The position numbers and the translations under genes were made by a program. The notes under the pieces are model-generated. The model was given only the letters and a program-made list of their open reading frames with translations. It had not been told where the DNA came from and made no database searches. A DNA stretch of 64,000 nucleotides, taken from Manihot esculenta. Taxonomy: Eukaryota > Streptophyta > Magnoliopsida > Malpighiales > Euphorbiaceae. Shown one piece after another: positions 9,527 to 22,800 of this stretch (position 1 is the stretch's first letter; each line of letters begins with the position of its first letter). The DNA is taken from positions 19,220,263 to 19,284,262 of the forward strand of contig NC_035169.2 of assembly GCF_001659605.2 (NCBI RefSeq), written 5' to 3'.

Positions 9527-12500
9527 ATGTATTGTTTTCCAGATAGAATAAAGATGCGAGGAACTCGTCGATCAGCTCGATTGACTGGAGTCCCACCAGA
9601 TAGTGAGAGATCAGCTGCTCGTTCTCCTGCATTGCCGAGGGCAAGGTCTCAGCGATCTAGCAGGGAAGGCATGTCAATAGACCCTAGAAGGTCTGTAGAC
9701 GAGAGCAGAAGAGGTACAGCTAGGGGAGGAAGATCAGAGGAAGAGAGGGAGGCTATGGAGACTGATCTGTCTATGGATGAAGGTATGGGCGATTCCGAGG
9801 GAGGTGTTCAGGCCTCAGGTTATGGCTATCCATCCTTGTTTCAGGAGCCAGAGTATCCGATGGAGGGGATGTCGGAGTACTCTCGATTTGACCCATATCC
9901 TACATACATGCCATATATGCCATATCCTCACTATTACCCATCATATCCACCACCATATCCTATGTATCCATCTTCCCCTATACATCCAAGTGCAGCACAC
10001 CTAGAGCCAAATGAACCAAATGAACCAGTACTACCACCAGAACCAGTAGCCCCTGTTGTTGACAGACATCAACCTAGCTCATCTGGAGGTAAGGTACAAA
10101 TGACGGAGTACTTGAAATTGGATGCTCCTAAGTATAACACGGGAGATGATCCATTTGAATACCGCAGGTCAGTTAGGATGATAACCAGTGAGTTGGGAGC
10201 TGATGATAGTCGAGCCATTGAGATGGCAGGTTTCACGTTAAAATGCAAGAAGGCCAGAGAATGGTTCAAGAATTATGTGGAACCCAGGATGGACAATATG
10301 TCTTGGGGAGAGTTCGCCAATGAATTTGCAGGGTGGGCTTTTCCTGATAGCTCCAGGGAGATGAAAGTAATAGAGTTTGAACAGTTGCGACAGACAGATG
10401 AAATGAGTGTTGATGAATTCACAGATAAGTTCCTGGATTTGCTTCAGTATGTGGGTCAAGCCTATGATACTGACCAGAAGAAGGCAAGGAGATATACTAT
10501 GAGATTGCATCCCAGGTATTCTTCCTTGATTCTTCCAGCAGAAAAGGAGAGTTTTCATACGATAGTAGATGCAGCCAGGAAAATGGAGGCTAGTGCCAAT
10601 ATTCAGAAACAGTCAAAGGCACAGGCTTCGAGTTCTAAGGCCCCTAGTGCAGCAGCCGCAGGTGGCAAGAGATGGGATCGAGCAAAAGGAACAAAGAGTA
10701 AGTTCTGGAGTAAAGTGAAGTCAGGTCTGGGAATAGGTAGTGGCTCAAGCTCTGGCACAGCTACAGTCTGCAGAAGATGCGGAAAACCACATGGCGGAGT
10801 TTGTCGGTTGGGATCTACAGCTTGTTTTAAATGTGGACAGGAAGGGCATATTGCTCGGGATTGTCCTCAGATGACTTTTGCACCATCCCAGCAGATGAGT
10901 TCAGGCAGTGTGGTACAGCCAGGTGTTCGGCCAGCAGCTTCAGTCATGCCTCAGAGTAGCGGTAGAGGTAGAGGGAGAGGGGCAGCCTCTACTTCAGCAG
11001 CAGGTTCCCGAGGTGGAAATCCGGTAGCCCCAGCACGGATTTTCACTGTGACACAGGAGGAGGCTAACACGTCGAACACAGTGGTATCAGGTAATCTCAT
11101 CATTGGGTGTTCAGATGTGTATGCTTTGATGGACCCCGGTGCTTCTCATTCCTTTATTGCTTCGAGAGCCATAGAGAGATTGGGTTTGATCAGTTCTGAG
11201 TTAGAGTATCCTCTCTGGGTCAGTGGACCTAAATGTGACCCATCAGTGGCAGTGTCAGTCTGTCGTTTCAGTCCAGTGTTCATAGAGGGTAGATACCTTC
11301 CAGCTGACCTTGTGGTTCTAGATTTGACGGATTTTGATGTCATTCTAGGGATGGATTGGTTATCTACATATAGTGCGACTTTGGACTGTAGAGAGAAGAT
11401 AGTGAGTCTCAGAGACCAGGATGGGTCAGAGTGTGTCTTCAGAGGAGACAGGAGAGGTACACCCAGAGGTATGATTTCAGCCCTTCAGGCTCGTCGTTTG
11501 CTTAGGAGGGGTTGTCAGGGGTTTCTAGCTCATGTGAGAGAGCTAGACAGTCAGGTGAGGGAACCAGCCGCAGTACCAGTAGTCCGAGAGTTTCTTGATG
11601 TGTTTCCAGACGATTTACCAGGACTACCACCTGATAGGGAGATAGGGTTTGAAATTGAATTGCTGCCAGGTACCAACCCTATCTCTATTCCTCCCTACAG
11701 GATGGCGCCAGCAGAGTTAAAAGAGTTGAAAGAACAGTTGCAGGACTTGGTAGATAAAGGGTTCATCCGCCCTAGTACCTCACCTTGGGGTGCTCCAGTG
11801 CTCTTCGTCAGAAAGAAGGATGGATCCCTCAGACTTTGTATCGACTACAGACAGTTGAACAAGGTCACTACCAAGAATAGGTATCCTCTACCTAGGATTG
11901 ATGATCTGTTTGACCAGCTAGCTGGAGCAGGTTGTTTCTCGAAAATAGACCTGAGATCCGGGTATCATCAGTTGCGAGTCCGAGAGGCAGATGTGCCTAA
12001 GACAGCTTTCAGAACTAGATATGGGCATTATGAGTTCTTAGTGATGCCGTTCGGGTTGACTAACGCCCCTGCAGCATTCATGGATCTCATGAACAGAGTT
12101 TTCAGTGAGTTTCTGGATCACTTTGTCATTGTTTTCATCGATGATATATTAGTGTATTCCAGAGATGCAGAGGAGCATGCCCAGCATCTGAGGATAGTTT
12201 TGCAGACACTGAGAGAGCATGGTTTGTATGCCAAGTTCTCGAAGTGTGAGTTTTGGTTAAGGAGCATTTCCTTCTTGGGACATGTGGTATCAGCAGAGGG
12301 TATTGAGGTAGATCCCAAGAAGATAGAAGCTGTAGCTAACTGGCCCAGACCCACGACAGTGACTGAGATTAAAAGCTTTCTGGGACTGGCAGGTTACTAC
12401 AGGAGGTTCGTTCAGGACTTTTCAAAGATAGCGGCTCCTATGACCAAATTGACTCAAAAGAACCAGAAGTTTGTCTGGTCTGACCAGTGTGAAGAGAGCT

Positions 12501-14476
12501 TTGAGGAGCTCAAGAAGAGATTGACTACAGCACCAGTCTTAGCTCTGCCTGTAAGTCATGAGGATTTCACAGTGTTCTGTGATGCATCCCGAGTGGGATT
12601 GGGCTGTGTATTGATGCAGAGTGATCGGGTAATAGCTTATGCTTCTAGACAGTTGAAGAAACATGAGTTGAATTACCCCACCCATGACCTAGAGATGGCA
12701 GCAGTTATCTTTGCACTTAAGATGTGGCGGCATTACCTCTACGGGGTTAAATGCGAGATCTTTACTGATCACAAGAGTTTACAGTACATCTTGAGTCAGA
12801 GAGAGCTGAATTTGAGGCAAAGACGATGGGTCGAATTGCTCAGTGATTATGATTGTAAGATCCAGTATCATCCGGGTAAGGCGAATGTGGTGGCAGACGC
12901 CCTCAGCCGGAAATCACTAGGCAGTTTATCCCATATATCAGCAGAGCGAAGACCAGTTGTGATGGAGCTTTACAAACTCTTAGAAGAGGAACTACAGCTC
13001 GAGTTGTCTGGTACAGGTGCATTGATAGCACAGATGAGAGTGACACCTGTATTTCTGGAGCAGATAGCTCAGAGACAGCACGAGGACCCTGAATTAATGA
13101 AAATTGCCAGGACTGTTCAGTCAGGCAACAGTGCAGAGTTCAGATTTGACAGTAAAGGGATCCTTCGTTATGGGAGTCGACTTTGTGTACCCGATCGTGG
13201 CAGTGTGAAGGAAGACATTATGAGGGAAGCTCATAATGCGAGATATAGTGTTCACCCAGGAGCCACCAAGATGTACCAGGATCTAAAAAAGGTCTATTGG
13301 TGGCCAGCTATGAAGAAAGAAGTAGCGCAGTTTGTGACAACCTGTGAGGTTTGTCAGAGGGTGAAGCTAGAGCATCAGAAACCAGCAGGAATGCTTAACC
13401 CATTACCGATTCCCGAATGGAAATGGGAAAACATAGCTATGGATTTTGTAGTGGGTTTACCAGCAGCGTCCAACAGAATAGACTCGATATGGGTGATTGT
13501 GGACAGACTCACGAAATCTGCTCATTTTCTTCCAGTTCGGAGTACCTATTCTGTGGATAAGTTGGCTCAGGTCTATCTAGATGAGATAGTGAGATTACAT
13601 GGTGTTCCAGTATCAATAGTCTCAGATAGAGGACCTCAGTTTACCTCTAGATTTTGGCGAAGTCTGCAGAGTGCGATGGGCACAAGATTAGAGTTTAGCA
13701 CTGCTTTCCACCCACAAACTGATGGACAGTCAGAGAGGACCATCCAGACCATAGAGGATATGCTTCGATTGTGTGTGTTAGACTTTGGCGGTTCTTGGAG
13801 GCAGCATCTACCTTTGGTGGAGTTTGCCTACAATAACAGCCATCATGCTAGCATAGGGACGGCTCCGTATGAAGCGTTGTATGGGAGGAAATGCAGATCC
13901 CCTGTTTGTTGGGAAGAGATAGGAGAGAAGGCTCTGGCAGGGCCAGAGTTAGTCGAGATTAGTAGTAGAGTGGTGCCCATGATCAGAGATAGAATCAGAA
14001 CAGCTCAGAGTAGACAGAAAAGGTATGCCGACGTTCGCAGAAAACAGTTAGAATTTCAGGAGGGTAATTGGGTATTGCTGAAAGTGTCTCCGATGAAAGG
14101 TGTGGTTCATTTTGGGAAGAAGGGTAAATTAGCTCCACGGTACATTGGACCTTTTGAGGTTGTGCAGCGGATCGGAAATGTATCATATAAGCTAGATTTA
14201 CCTGCTTCGATGGAGAGGATTCACCCGGTCTTTCATGTTTCTATGCTACGGCAGTTTGTGTCAGATCCGACTCAGATTCTGAGTGAGCCTGAGGTGGAGA
14301 TTCACACAGATCTCACCTATGTAGAACAACCAGTGCGGATTGTGGACACACAGCTCAGACAGCTAAGGAACAAGGAGATTCCGATGGTGAAAGTCCTATG
14401 GAATCACCAGAATGTAGAAGAGTGCACGTGGGAGACGCGGGAGTCTATGCTCCAGCAGTATCCATATCTGTTTTGA
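9527..14476 (+). CDS. gag-pol: Gag-Pol polyprotein with chromodomain (element A), intact
   Basis: A single 1649-aa polyprotein for particle formation, reverse transcription and integration. Domains in order: basic N-terminus; Pro/Tyr-rich segment (about 120-165); Gag core (about 215-330, KCKKAREWF); [12 protein letters not shown] and zinc knuckle [14 protein letters not shown] (from C433). The aspartic protease has DPGAS (D536) and the RT has FIDDILVYS (D872, D873). RNase H starts at FCDAS (D1019). Integrase has the H/H/C/C finger (H1236, C1273, C1276) and D1306, D1367, E1403 (D-X35-E). A C-terminal chromodomain ends [14 protein letters not shown]...YPYLF, placing it in the Tekay/Del chromoviruses. 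The first ATG is 9527, but an acceptor-like TTTTCCAG just precedes the shared start [10 protein letters not shown] at 9554, which is the more likely start. No stop or frameshift. Confidence 0.97.
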   Translation: MYCFPDRIKMRGTRRSARLTGVPPDSERSAARSPALPRARSQRSSREGMSIDPRRSVDESRRGTARGGRSEEEREAMETDLSMDEGMGDSEGGVQASGYGYPSLFQEPEYPMEGMSEYSRFDPYPTYMPYMPYPHYYPSYPPPYPMYPSSPIHPSAAHLEPNEPNEPVLPPEPVAPVVDRHQPSSSGGKVQMTEYLKLDAPKYNTGDDPFEYRRSVRMITSELGADDSRAIEMAGFTLKCKKAREWFKNYVEPRMDNMSWGEFANEFAGWAFPDSSREMKVIEFEQLRQTDEMSVDEFTDKFLDLLQYVGQAYDTDQKKARRYTMRLHPRYSSLILPAEKESFHTIVDAARKMEASANIQKQSKAQASSSKAPSAAAAGGKRWDRAKGTKSKFWSKVKSGLGIGSGSSSGTATVCRRCGKPHGGVCRLGSTACFKCGQEGHIARDCPQMTFAPSQQMSSGSVVQPGVRPAASVMPQSSGRGRGRGAASTSAAGSRGGNPVAPARIFTVTQEEANTSNTVVSGNLIIGCSDVYALMDPGASHSFIASRAIERLGLISSELEYPLWVSGPKCDPSVAVSVCRFSPVFIEGRYLPADLVVLDLTDFDVILGMDWLSTYSATLDCREKIVSLRDQDGSECVFRGDRRGTPRGMISALQARRLLRRGCQGFLAHVRELDSQVREPAAVPVVREFLDVFPDDLPGLPPDREIGFEIELLPGTNPISIPPYRMAPAELKELKEQLQDLVDKGFIRPSTSPWGAPVLFVRKKDGSLRLCIDYRQLNKVTTKNRYPLPRIDDLFDQLAGAGCFSKIDLRSGYHQLRVREADVPKTAFRTRYGHYEFLVMPFGLTNAPAAFMDLMNRVFSEFLDHFVIVFIDDILVYSRDAEEHAQHLRIVLQTLREHGLYAKFSKCEFWLRSISFLGHVVSAEGIEVDPKKIEAVANWPRPTTVTEIKSFLGLAGYYRRFVQDFSKIAAPMTKLTQKNQKFVWSDQCEESFEELKKRLTTAPVLALPVSHEDFTVFCDASRVGLGCVLMQSDRVIAYASRQLKKHELNYPTHDLEMAAVIFALKMWRHYLYGVKCEIFTDHKSLQYILSQRELNLRQRRWVELLSDYDCKIQYHPGKANVVADALSRKSLGSLSHISAERRPVVMELYKLLEEELQLELSGTGALIAQMRVTPVFLEQIAQRQHEDPELMKIARTVQSGNSAEFRFDSKGILRYGSRLCVPDRGSVKEDIMREAHNARYSVHPGATKMYQDLKKVYWWPAMKKEVAQFVTTCEVCQRVKLEHQKPAGMLNPLPIPEWKWENIAMDFVVGLPAASNRIDSIWVIVDRLTKSAHFLPVRSTYSVDKLAQVYLDEIVRLHGVPVSIVSDRGPQFTSRFWRSLQSAMGTRLEFSTAFHPQTDGQSERTIQTIEDMLRLCVLDFGGSWRQHLPLVEFAYNNSHHASIGTAPYEALYGRKCRSPVCWEEIGEKALAGPELVEISSRVVPMIRDRIRTAQSRQKRYADVRRKQLEFQEGNWVLLKVSPMKGVVHFGKKGKLAPRYIGPFEVVQRIGNVSYKLDLPASMERIHPVFHVSMLRQFVSDPTQILSEPEVEIHTDLTYVEQPVRIVDTQLRQLRNKEIPMVKVLWNHQNVEECTWETRESMLQQYPYLF

Positions 14477-14517
14477 GGTTTGTTTCCTCCTTTTTGTATG
14501 TTTCTAATTTGTTTTAG

Positions 14518-14554
14518 GAACATCCGAGGACGAATGTTCTTAAGGGGGGAAGAA
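14518..14554 (+). other. Pre-PPT inverted repeat and polypurine tract, element A
   Basis: GAACATCCG-AGGA-CGAATGTTC forms a 9-bp stem with one mismatch, followed by AAGGGGGGAAGAA directly before the 3' LTR. The polypurine tract primes plus-strand synthesis. Confidence 0.88.
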
Positions 14555-16722
14555 TGTAATACCCGGCATGTTCAGACATCAGAATTCCTATCGTTCGGTG
14601 GAATCGAGGATGTCAGAGCATCCCTGAAGGGAGAGTGGAGGTTTTCTAAAATGTTTTTTAGATGTTTTAAGCTTTTGTTTAGCAAAGGAATAAGTTTTGA
14701 AGAAACAAGGCTAAGGAAAGTTTTGCCACTTTCGGCCCCCTAAAGTGTAAGTTCGGCCGCCTAAAGTAGCTCATGTTCGGCCCCCTAAACTCAATGTTCG
14801 GCCCCCGAACGTGATGAGGTGTTACATGTAGCTTTGGCCACCGAACGTGAAGCGGTGGTTCACCTTTTTTAAGTGGATATGGCCGACTATGGAGGTGCTT
14901 AAGCTCTCCTTTGGGTCAGGAACAAGCACATGTTTCCCCTTGGTGATTTTCTTGAGTGTCTAATCAAATCTTTCAAAGAAAAATAAGTTTATGGTGAGTT
15001 TTAACTAGTTTTGAGAAGTTGTGGAGTTTGAGAACTTGTGAAGCTTGAATCTTCATTTCTTCAAGTTTGGGGTCACGCCAGCCTTTGTTCTTCAAAGGGT
15101 AAGAGTGAATCCTTTGTTTTTATCATGTTTTAAATGAGTTTGATGATGGGAAAGGGGAGTTGTGCTTGAGTATGCATAAGTTGTCCATATTAGGGTGTAT
15201 GGATCCTATGCTTTGTGTATGGTTGTTGTGTGTTGTTTGTTGGAGTTTAATTTATTTGAAGCTCCTTTATGCTTATTGAAGTGTTTATGCATGTTTTAGA
15301 AGGGTTAAATGCATGTGTTGAGGTCTGAGCAGGTGATGGAGGGATTGGCAGGCGTCCTTGTGCACGAAACTGAGTTCTGGATGAACTCAGGTTCGGCCCC
15401 CGAAAGTCCAAGTTAGGCCGCCGAACATGCCTGACTTTCGTCTCTGGAAGGGACATTCGGCCGCCGAAGGTGCCCCCGAAAGTGCCCTGTCCAGCCTTCC
15501 TTTGCATGTTTTCTATGTTTGGTCTAAGGTGTTTTAAGGGGTTTTAAGGGGAGATGTTTAGCGGTATGTCCGAGTATGTTTGGTCCCTCATTTGAGTCTA
15601 TCTGTGTAGGCACAGAGCAGAGGAACCAGAGAGAGCAGCAGTGAGTACTGCTCCAGAGTTTTCAAAGCCTGCAGAGTCAGTCAGTCCAGATAGCCAGAGG
15701 TGAGTGGAACTAAACTTAATGCTTTTTGAATTGATCAAAGACATGTTTTAGCATATCTCATGCATCATGATTATGCCATAAGTTGATTGCATTAGTATCC
15801 ACGAATATGTTGCATTGCATTGTTATTTGTTGATGTGGGTAAATGCTGAATGATCCCATAGTCACAGACAGGAAGACCAGGAGCCTTTGACTACGCCCTG
15901 GCAAGTATAGCAAAGACCAGGAGCCTTTGACTACGCCCTGGCAGGTATATAGTAAAGTCCAGGAGCCTTTGACTACGCCCTGGCAATGGTAAGTACAATG
16001 GTGTTATATACACATATACATATATGACAGGAAGTCCAGGAGCCTTTGACTACGCCCTGGCACAGAGTTACTGGGACTATGTGGTGACAGGTTTACTCTT
16101 GATGTGAAATGTTTGTGTTATGACGCATTCCATGAGAGCATCTGTTAATGAATTGTTTTACTGTTCTACTCACTGGGCTATAGAGCTCATCCCACTCCCT
16201 TAACCCCAGTTTTGCAGGTTCAGTATACCGTGTACAGGGACAGTCCAGCAGGGTTCAGAGAAAGAATAAAGAGAAATGTAATAGTCTAGAGTGGACATGT
16301 ACTGTTAAAGAGATGTAATAGTTATATATGTGCTTGACTTAGTAGTTGTAAATCTATTGTGTTGTACATGATCGGTATATGTATATGTTTTACTGTATGT
16401 GGACTACCAGGCTTAACAGGTATGAATGAACCCATCTAGAGCAAGCTCTAGTCAGGGGTACAGAGTACAGAGTACAGAGTACAGAGTACAGAGTACAGAG
16501 TACAGAGTACAGAGTACAGAGTACAGAGTACAGAGTACAAAGATAGTGCATGCACAGGTTAAGCCTTGGGCCAGAAAAGAGTTTTCATTTTCACAAAAAA
16601 TGTATGATCATGTATGAGATTTACAGGTACACAGAGAGTATAGCAGGCTTGCTACGGGTTCTGGCGGCCTTAAGCCGACCTGAATCCTAGCGCCGGTGAC
16701 GGTCCATTTTGGGGTCGTTACA
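14555..16722 (+). repeat. 3' LTR of A (2168 bp)
   Basis: Same as the 5' LTR except for the differences listed under element A. It is 27 bp longer: four extra 7-bp units minus one T. Confidence 0.96.
16459..16542 (+). repeat. TACAGAG minisatellite, 12 units (A 3' LTR)
   Basis: Twelve 7-bp units, the last being TACAAAG. See the eight-unit copy at 9104. Confidence 0.95.
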
Positions 16723-17515
16723 ATACATATCATGGCATCCATGATGCATGAACTATGCTAAAACATTCCATTTTCTCAGTGTAAAAGATTAAGTTTAGTT
16801 CTACTCACCTCTGCTCCTCTAGCAGAAAACGGAACTGACTCTGCAACACCTAATCCTGGTGACCTCCTCGATCTCTCGGGTCCAATCCTACATAAAGGGA
16901 CTCGAATGAGGTGTCAAACTAGCTCAATCATCATTTTATAGAACTCCCCATAAACCCTTTAAAACATCCTAGATCAATCACATAAAGCATGCAAAAGAAG
17001 ACTGGACAGAACACTTTCGGCGGCAGGTTCGGCGGCCGAATGTCCTCTCCAGAGCCGAAACTCAAGCACCTTCGGCGGCCGAATCTCTACTTTCGGTTGC
17101 CGAACCCTTTCGGGGGCAAGGTTCGGGGGCTGAAACACACTCCAGAGACGAAAGTCTCTACCCTTCGATGACACCTTCGGCGACCGAATCCTCCTTCCAG
17201 AGCCGAACCTCAAAACTCTCGGGGGTGAGCTTTGGCAGCCAAAGCCATCTCTTAAGGGGTTCGGCGGCCGAATGCACTTTCGGCTGCCGAACCTGAGTTC
17301 ATCCAGAACTCAGCTTCGTGCACAACCAAGCTCCTCAATCCTTTCCACACTCAAAACATGCATAACACAACTCCTTAACTCACATATACTCCAGTATATG
17401 CACAAAGGGGTACAAAACTAACTTACAACCCCAACAAAACAACATAGCATAACACATAAACATGCTTTCATGCATAAACCATCAAAAACACATCTGAAAA
17501 CCTAAACATGCGTCT
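16723..17515 (-). repeat. B 5' LTR, part 2
   Basis: Continues B's LTR after A. On the element strand it carries the donor-like AGAG/GTGAGT (near 16810), the LTR intron acceptor TTTATGTAG/GATTGG (near 16892) and part of a palindrome cluster (about 17020-17290, perfect TTCGGCGGCCGAA near 17027). C is inserted after 17515 inside this intron. Confidence 0.83.
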
Positions 17516-19749
17516 TGTAACGACCCCAAAATGGACCGTCACCGGCGCTAGGATTCAGGTCAGCTTAAGGCTGCCAGAACCCGTAGCAAGCCTGCTATAC
17601 TCTCTGTGTACCTGTAAACTCATACATGATCATACATTTTCTGTGAAAATAAAAACTCTTTTCTGAACCAAGGCTTAACCTGTGCATGCACTATCTTTGT
17701 ACTCTGTACTCTGTACTCTGTACTCTGTACCCCTGACTAGAGCTTGCTCTAGATGGGTTAACTCGTACCTGTTAAGCCTGGTGTTTCACATACAGTAAAA
17801 ACATATATACATATTCAGATCATGTACATCATTACTAAGTCAAGCACCTTTCTAACTTTATACACAACTCTTACATCTCTTTAATATTACATGTCCACTC
17901 TAAGCTATTACATTACAAATCTCTTTACTCTTTACTCTTTTGGCACTCTACTGATCTCCTCTTTACACTGTACACTGAACCTGCAACACTGGGGTTAAGG
18001 GAGTGGGATGAGCTCTATAGCCCAGTGAGTAGAACAGTAAAACATCTCAGTAAAAGATGATCTCATGGAATGCACCATATCACAGACAATCCACATCAAG
18101 AGTAAACCTGTCACCACATAGTCCCAGTAACTCTGTGCCAGGGCGTAGCATCGAGCACCTGGTCTTCCTGTCATATATGTATATGTGTATATAACACCTC
18201 TGTACTTACCATTGCCAGGGCGTAGTCAAAGGCTCCTGGTCTTTACTATACCTGCCAGGGCGTAGTCAAAGGCTCCTGGACTTCTTGTCTGAGACTATTG
18301 GATCATTCAGCATTCACCCACATCCACAAATAACTATGTAATGCAACATATTCGTGGATACTAATGCAATCAACCTATTGCATAATCATGATGCATGAGA
18401 TATGCTAAAACATTTCATTGTGCAAGTAAAAGAGTTAAGTTTCGTTCCACTCACCTCTGGCTACCTGGACTGACTGACTCTGCAGGCTCTGAAAACTCTG
18501 GAGCAGTACTCACTGCTGCTCTCTCTGGTTCCTCTGGTCTGTACCTATACAGATAGACGCAAATGAGGGACCAAACTAGCTTATGACCAACTCTATTAAA
18601 CTTCCCAAGAATTCCTTTAAACTCACTCTAACATTCATGTAAAGCATGCAAAGGAAAGCTGGACAGAACACTTTTGGCGGCAGGTTCGGCGGCCGAAAGT
18701 CCTGTCCAGAGACGAAACTCAAGCACCTTCGGCGGCCGAATCTCTACTTTCGGCTGCCGAACCCTTTCGGGGGCAAGTTTCGGAGGCCAAAAGGCACTCC
18801 AGAGATGAAAGTCTCTAACCTTCGGTGGCACCTTCGGCGGCCGAACTTCCCTCCAGAGCCGAAAGTCCAAAAGCTCGGGGGCAAGCTTGGGCAGCCGAAG
18901 CCACCTCCTCACACCTCCTCAGGGGTTCGGCGGCCGAATGTACCTTCGGCTGCCGAACCTGAGTTCATCAGCAGGGCAGAAACTTGCCCTGCCTCTCGCC
19001 AAATGCACCAAACTCCTCTCCAACTTCACACCGCACTTCCTCAACGTGCATACACTCATGTATATGCTCAAAGGGTTCAAAAACTACCTAAAAACCCCAA
19101 ACATACAACACAAACAACACAGAAACAAGCTCTATGCACAAAATCATCAAAACCTCTCTTTTTAACCTATTCATGCAACTCTCTCCATAAACCCCATAAA
19201 ACCTTCAGAAAACATAAAAACAAGCTCAGGATCTTCACTTACCTCTTGAAACCAAGAAGATGAACGATCCTAACGTGGAGTTTTGGAGCAACTCTTCTTC
19301 AAACTCTCCAAACTTCACAACTTTGAGTTTTTAGCTTAAAACCTTCAAAAGATCACAAAAACGAATCAAATCTTTGCATGATTTCATGAAAACATGAAGA
19401 ACTACTCACAAAGGACAGAGTTTCACCTCAGCAAGTGAAATAAACAGTGCTCTTACCGATTCAACCGACTGAGGGCCATTTATAGGTGGCTGGCCAGACC
19501 ATCTTCGGCGGCCACACGTGAAACCGAAAGCCATGCATGTTCGGCGGCCGAACCTCAACTTCGGCGGCCGAACCTGGCTTTTCTGCCTTGGTTCATTTCA
19601 CTCAAAAACTCAGTTCTTTATACTTTAACACTATGAAACATACCAAAACATTTGAGAAAAACATAAATCTCACCCTTCTAGAAACGTCTGACATCCGAAA
19701 CTCCATCGGAACGAAGAATTCCGATGCTGGACTCTAGCCGGGTATTACA
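17516..19749 (-). repeat. 3' LTR of C (2234 bp)
   Basis: TGTAACGACCCC...GGGTATTACA. On the element strand: U3 palindromes (19580-19500), TGGCCAGCCACC then TATAAATG (plus-strand 19477-19484), leader, intron with donor GTAAGT at 19242 and acceptor at 18545, intronic palindromes (about 18960-18670), hairpin repeats (plus strand about 18136-18281) and a TACAGAG array (about 17697-17729). One hairpin copy has a different loop and bulge (CCAGG-T-GC...GC-CCTGG) with the stem kept. Confidence 0.93.
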
Positions 19750-19785
19750 TTCTCCCCCCTTAAGAACATTCGTCCCCGAATGTTC
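19750..19785 (-). other. Polypurine tract and pre-PPT inverted repeat, element C
   Basis: The plus strand shows TTCTCCCCCCTTA, then GAACATTCG-TCCC-CGAATGTTC, a perfect 9-bp inverted repeat with a 4-base loop. Confidence 0.9.
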
Positions 19786-19826
19786 CGAAAACAAACAAGT
19801 AACACATAAAAAGGAGGAAACTAACC

Positions 19827-22800
19827 TCAAAACAAATATGGATACTGCTGGACCATAGACTCCCGCGTCTCCCAGGTGCACTCTTCTAGATTATGGTGGT
19901 TCCACAGGACTTTCACCATCGGAATCTCTTTGTTCCTTAGCTGTCTGATCTGTGTGTCCAGAATCCGCACTGGCTGCTCTATATAGGTGAGATCTGTAAG
20001 AATCTCCACCTCAGGTTCACTCAGAACCTAATTCGAATCTGACACAAACTGCCGTAGCATAAAAACATGAAATACCGGGTGAATTCTCTCCATAGAAGCA
20101 GGTAAATCCAGCTGATACGACACATGTCCGATCCTCTGCAAAATCTCAAAGGGTCCAATGTATCGTGGGGCTAACTTACCCTTATTTCCAAACCGAACCA
20201 CTCCTTTCATTGGAGACACTTTTAGCAATACCCAATTACCCTCCTGAAACTCTAACTGCTTTCTGCGAACGTCTGCGTAACTTTTCTGTCTGCTCTGCGC
20301 TGTTCTGATTCTCTGTCTAATCATGGGCACTACTCTACTGGTAATCTCTACTAACTCTGGCCCTGCAAGAGCCTTCTCTCCTACCTCTTCCCAGCAAACA
20401 GGGGATCTGCATTTCTGCCCATACAAAGCTTCATAAGGAGCCATCCCTATGCTAGCATGATGGCTGTTATTGTAGGCAAACTCTACCAAAGGTAGATGCT
20501 GCCTCCAAGAACCGCCAAAGTCTAACACACATAGTCGAAGCATATCCTCTATGGTCTGGATGGTCCTCTCTGACTGTCCATCAGTCTGTGGGTGGAAAGC
20601 AGTACTAAAATCCAGTCTCGTGCCCATCGCACTCTGCAGACTTCGCCAAAATCTAGAGGTAAACTGAGGTCCTCTGTCTGAAACTATAGACACTGGAACA
20701 CCATGTAATCTCACGATCTCATTCAGATAGACCTGTGCCAATTTATCCACAGAATAGTTACTCCGTACTGGAAGAAAATGAGCAGATTTAGTGAGTCTGT
20801 CCACAATCACCCAAATAGAGTCTATCCTGTTGGACGTAGCTGGTAAACCCACTACAAAATCCATAGCTATGTTCTCCCATTTCCATTCTGGAATTGGCAA
20901 TGGGTTAAGCATTCCGGCTGGTTTTTGATGCTCTAGTTTCACCCGCTGGCAAACCTCACAGGCTGTCACAAACTGCGCCACTTCTTTCTTCATGGCTGGC
21001 CACCAATAAATCCTTTTCAGATCCTGGTACATCTTGGTGGCTCCTGGGTGAACACTATACCTCGCATTATGAGCTTCCCTCATAATGTCTTCCTTCACAC
21101 TGCTATCGCGTACACAAAGTCGACTCCCATAACGGAGGATCCCTTTGCTGTCAAATTTAAACTCTGCACCATTGCCTGACTGAACAGTCCTGGCAATTTT
21201 CATCAACTCTGGGTCCTCATGCTATCTCTGAGCTATCTGCTCCAGAAACACAGGTGTCACTCTCATCTGTGCTATCAACGCACCTGTACCAGATAACTCT
21301 AACTGTAACCCCTCGTCTAAGAGCTTGTAAAGGTCCATCACGACTGGTCTCCGCTCTGCTGCTATATGGGATAAACTGCCTAGTGACATCCGGCTTAGGG
21401 TGTCTGCCACAACATTCGCCTTACCCGGATGATACTGGATCGTACAATCATAAGCACTGAGCAATTCTACCCATCTTCGCTGCCTCAAATTCAGTTCTCT
21501 CTGACTCAAGATGTACTGTAAACTCTTGTGATCGGTGAAGATCTCGCATTTAACCCCATAGAGGTAATGCCGCCACATCTTAAGTGCAAAGATATCTGCT
21601 GCCATCTCTAGGTCATGGGTGGGGTAATTCAACTCGTGCTTCTTCAACTGTTTAGAAGCATAAGCTATCACCCTATCACTCTGCATCAAAACACAACCCA
21701 ATCCCACTCGAGATGCATCACAGAACACTGTGAAATCCTCATTACTGACAGGCAGAGCTAACACTGGTGCTGTTGTCAATCTCCTCTTGAGCTCCTCAAA
21801 GCTCTCTTCACACTGGTCTGACCAGACAAACTTCTGGTTCTTCTGAGTCAATTTGGTCATAGGAGCCGCTATCTTTGAGAAGTTCTGAACGAACCTTCTG
21901 TAGTAACCTGCCAGTCCCAGAAAGCTTTTAATCTCAGTCACTGTAGTGGGTCTGGGCCAGTTAGCTACAGCCTCTATCTTCTTGGGATCTACCTCAATAC
22001 CCTCTACTGATACCACATGTCCCAAGAAGGCAATGCTCCTCAACCAAAACTCACACTTCGAGAACTTGGCATATAACCCATGCTCTCTCAGTGTTTGCAG
22101 CACTATTCTCAGATGCTGGGCATGCTCCTCTGCATCTCTGGAATACACTAAAATATCATCGATGAAAACAATGACAAAGTGATCTAGAAACTCACTGAAA
22201 ACTCTGTTCATGAGATCCATAAATGCTGCAGGGGCATTAGTCAACCCGAACGGCATCACTAAGAACTCATAATGCCCATATATGGTCCTGAAAGCTGTCT
22301 TTGGCACATCTGCCTCTTTAACTCTCAACTGATGATATCCGGATCTCAGATCTATTTTAGAGAAACAACCTGCTCCAGCTAGCTGGTCAAATAGATCATC
22401 AATCCTAGGTAGAGGATACCTATTCTTGGTAGTGACCTTGTTCAACTGTCTGTAGTCGATACAAAGTCTGAGGGATCCATCCTTCTTTCTGATAAAAAGC
22501 ACTGGAGCACCCCAAGGTGAGGTACTAGGGCGGATGAAACCCTTATCTACCAAATCCTGCAACTGCGCTTTCAACTCTTTTAACTCTGCTGGCGCCATCC
22601 TGTAGGGAGGAATAGAGATAGGTCTGGTATCAGGCAGCAATTCGATTTCAAACTCTATCTCCCTACCAGGTGGTAGTCCTGGAAGTTCGTCTGGGAAAAC
22701 ATCGAGAAACTCTCGAACTACTGGTACTGTAGCTGGTTCCCTCACCTGACTGTCTAGCTCTCTCACATGAGCTAGAAACCCCTGACAACCCCTCCTAAGC

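Larger units (their letters stand above)
7199..16722 (+). mobile_element. Element A: complete Ty3/gypsy Tekay-like retrotransposon
   Basis: Complete and apparently autonomous. It has a 5' LTR (7199-9339), PBS (9343-9355), one uninterrupted Gag-Pol ORF, polypurine tract and 3' LTR (14555-16722). A perfect TSD ATACA flanks it (7194-7198 and 16723-16727). On reading the two LTRs against each other I saw only a 1-base T-run difference, a 28-bp difference in a 7-bp repeat array and one substitution at the end of that array, so the insertion is very recent. It is inserted in opposite orientation in B's 5' LTR. Confidence 0.97.
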
